Assembly: GCA_964016885.1 (NCBI GenBank)
Contig: OZ024740.1
Location: forward strand, 10,221,454-10,285,453
Length of the DNA: 64,000 bases
Source of the DNA: Eledone cirrhosa
Taxonomy: Eukaryota; Mollusca; Cephalopoda; Octopoda; Eledonidae
Direction: 5' to 3'
In this document: piece by piece, positions 62,510 to 64,000 of the stretch
How positions within the stretch are numbered: the stretch's first letter is position 1
Layout of the letters: each line of letters opens with the position of its first letter
Notes under the pieces: model-generated
What the model was told of the DNA's origin: nothing
Database searches by the model: none
Seen by the model: only the letters and a program-made list of their open reading frames with translations
Program-made: the position numbers and the translations under genes

Positions 62510-64000
62510 GTTTTTTTTTGTGTTCTTTGTACTTAAGTTCTTAGTGTTTTCGTTTAACCTTCTAGTATTGATCTTTTTTATGTGTTGTTCAAGGTTTAAC
62601 GCTGTAGAGTATGACAGTCTTATAGTGGTAGGGTTTAGGATTTTGTGGTATTTGTGTGATGTGGGAAAATGTCTTTTAATTATTTTAAAGAAGAGTACTG
62701 GTAAATTTGTACTAATGGAACTATTGTATTCGGGGTTATACCATAAGTACTCTTTGCATCGCTTTCTATTAGTTTTGTTTGTTGGTTTACTGGTGTGCAT
62801 ACTATGGTAGTAAGTGTGGTTTGGTGTTGTGTTATTATATCTACCTATGTGGGATTTATTTTGGGTGTTTTGATTGTTCCCATCTATGTACTCTATTTTG
62901 TTGAGGTAGCCTGCTTTACTAAGGGCGTTATCGTAGTACTCGGCGTGTTCCTTAAATACTTGTATGTTAGAAGATAGACCCGAGATTCTAAGGGAAATAT
63001 TTTTAGGGATAGATTTAATTATATAGATGGGGTGGTTAGACCCAACATTTACGTATTTGAGATTTTCATTCAATTTATGAAACGGTTTAATCAAACCAGA
63101 GTTTAAATTGAGTGTGACATCCAGGAAGTTAACTACTTTAAGGTTGTATTCATACGTTATAGTTAGTCCTATTTCGAGTAGTAGTTTTCTTATATCTTTG
63201 CGTAGTTTTTCTAGTTTTTGGTTATTAAGGTTATTAGCTAGGAGGAGAACATCGTCGCGGTATATTCCGCCGTGGAGATTGCTGAATTTTTCCTGGAGTC
63301 TAAAGGCGATAAATAACCCCTCAATATCAGTTATTTCCGCCGAATCGTTAGAGCCCATTGTTATGTCAAAGTTAGAGGGTCTATCTTTACGTACCCAATA
63401 ACTGTTCTCAAATTTGACTATAGTTTTCCTAGCTTCTAATATAATCTTAATTTCATCGTTTGTAAGGTCAGAGTTATCCTTAGCAAACTTAATGGCTCTA
63501 TTCAAAGTTTCAGGTGATATCGATGAGTAATATTCATCGATATCAAACTGGATAAACTTAGATTTATTCTTATTGCTAATGCTATTAAACCATCTTATTG
63601 CTTCTTGGGTCTTCCCCCAGAGTTTAATGTTAACCTTAGCCTTAATTTGGGGGATGATTCTATCTAAGATATATTTGCTTATTTTACCTATATCTGATTT
63701 AGAGGGGCAGATTAATCTAATTTTAGGGTCATTATCAAAGTTTACCTTGTGGTCCTTAAGATTGAAGGTGGGTACCGCCGGTAAGAGTGGTCCTGTCCTA
63801 TCTTCGATTCCGAGATTTTTCACTATTTCGCATGCCTCATCATTGATGTGCTTAAGGGTTACTTCACTCGTTTTTCTATATTTTTTATGTAATTCTTTTC
63901 GAATGAAGTTGTTGTATGTAGTGCAATCCATAGTGTATAGGTTTGATGTTTTGTCCGCTTTTACTACAATTCCTTTGGTGTTTTTAAGGTCGTCCAGTAG
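62480..64000 (-). CDS. Penelope-like reverse transcriptase (5' end outside the window)
   Basis: The frame is open to the window edge, giving 506 codons. A Met at 63931 lies inside a conserved stretch (VVKADKTSNLYT precedes it), so it is not the true start. Numbering from that Met: FNLKDHK at about 56-62, RLICPSK at 72-78, WFNSI at 114-118, motif A FIQFDIDEYYSSIS around 126-139 (catalytic Asp), motif B DITMGSNDSAE at 189-199, motif C YRDD at 224-227, FLDVTLNLNSG at 269-279, GSNHP at 297-301 and LRISGLS near 314-320. The FLDV, SNHP and final Tyr-rich segments match the family's RT-to-endonuclease region. All catalytic acidic residues are present. YRDD in place of the commoner YVDD/YADD is unusual. 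The last part is Asn/Thr/Lys-rich and the frame ends in TAA at 62480, just after the A9 run. The enzyme would synthesise cDNA from element RNA. Confidence 0.85.
   Translation of the reverse strand, partial: LLDDLKNTKGIVVKADKTSNLYTMDCTTYNNFIRKELHKKYRKTSEVTLKHINDEACEIVKNLGIEDRTGPLLPAVPTFNLKDHKVNFDNDPKIRLICPSKSDIGKISKYILDRIIPQIKAKVNIKLWGKTQEAIRWFNSISNKNKSKFIQFDIDEYYSSISPETLNRAIKFAKDNSDLTNDEIKIILEARKTIVKFENSYWVRKDRPSNFDITMGSNDSAEITDIEGLFIAFRLQEKFSNLHGGIYRDDVLLLANNLNNQKLEKLRKDIRKLLLEIGLTITYEYNLKVVNFLDVTLNLNSGLIKPFHKLNENLKYVNVGSNHPIYIIKSIPKNISLRISGLSSNIQVFKEHAEYYDNALSKAGYLNKIEYIDGNNQNTQNKSHIGRYNNTTPNHTYYHSMHTSKPTNKTNRKRCKEYLWYNPEYNSSISTNLPVLFFKIIKRHFPTSHKYHKILNPTTIRLSYSTALNLEQHIKKINTRRLNENTKNLSTKNTKKNSRQYTTEHK

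Larger units (their letters stand above)
61966..64000 (-). mobile_element. Penelope-like retroelement, truncated by the window edge
   Basis: The minus strand carries a reverse transcriptase followed by a Cys-rich linker and a GIY-YIG endonuclease, the C-terminal-endonuclease layout of canonical Penelope-like elements. The coding part enters from beyond 64000 and stops at 61966. A single frameshift at an A9 run (plus T9 at 62511-62519) separates the two domains. Outside it the reading frames are clean over 2 kb, so the copy is much younger than the L1/Tx1-like LINE. A minus-strand hammerhead candidate at 60956-61075 may belong to its terminal repeat. Terminal repeats cannot be paired because the 5' side is outside the window. 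Confidence 0.85.

Overview
The window is eukaryotic, non-genic, repeat-dominated DNA. I found no host protein-coding gene. All recognisable coding sequence belongs to retrotransposons, and most of it is broken. The best guess for the organism is a cephalopod, probably an octopus. The basis is a tRNA-derived SINE on the minus strand near 59.6-59.8 kb whose body and tail match, from memory, the abundant octopus/squid SINEs. A Tx1-like LINE with a similar 3' tail, a Penelope-like element and heavy microsatellite content fit that. This assignment is inference.

Layout. (1) 1-49,517: one uninterrupted satellite with 24- and 25-bp units (about 2,000 copies by length), entering from beyond the left edge. 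Its plus strand has almost no C, and it is built of multi-kilobase higher-order blocks duplicated at about 2.3-4.8 kb spacing. (2) 49,518-about 54,868: an apparently full-length but decayed L1/Tx1-like non-LTR retrotransposon on the minus strand. ORF1 has Asn-rich, folded, zinc-knuckle and Pro/Gln/Thr-rich parts. ORF2 has an APE-type endonuclease, a reverse transcriptase and a C-terminal Cys/His region. Its 3' end abuts the satellite directly. (3) About 54,868-59,460: a second satellite, first a pentanucleotide (TACAC/CACAC), then an 8-bp unit (CCACCACA). Here the plus strand is almost free of G, so strand asymmetry inverts across the LINE. (4) 59,460-61,965: a mosaic holding a SINE, a fragment of another LINE, TA and ACAT-type microsatellites, and two sequences that fit the hammerhead ribozyme core, one on each strand. 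(5) 61,966-64,000: a Penelope-like element on the minus strand running off the right edge, with a reverse transcriptase (YRDD box) and a C-terminal GIY-YIG endonuclease separated by one frameshift at a nine-base A run.

How the parts relate. The LINE and the SINE end in similar 3' tails, as expected if the SINE borrows LINE machinery. The minus-strand hammerhead candidate lies downstream of the Penelope-like ORF in the same orientation, and such elements are known to carry hammerheads in their terminal repeats. The satellites look like recently amplified, strand-biased arrays with no coding role. Homology calls come from motif recognition by eye; no database search was possible.
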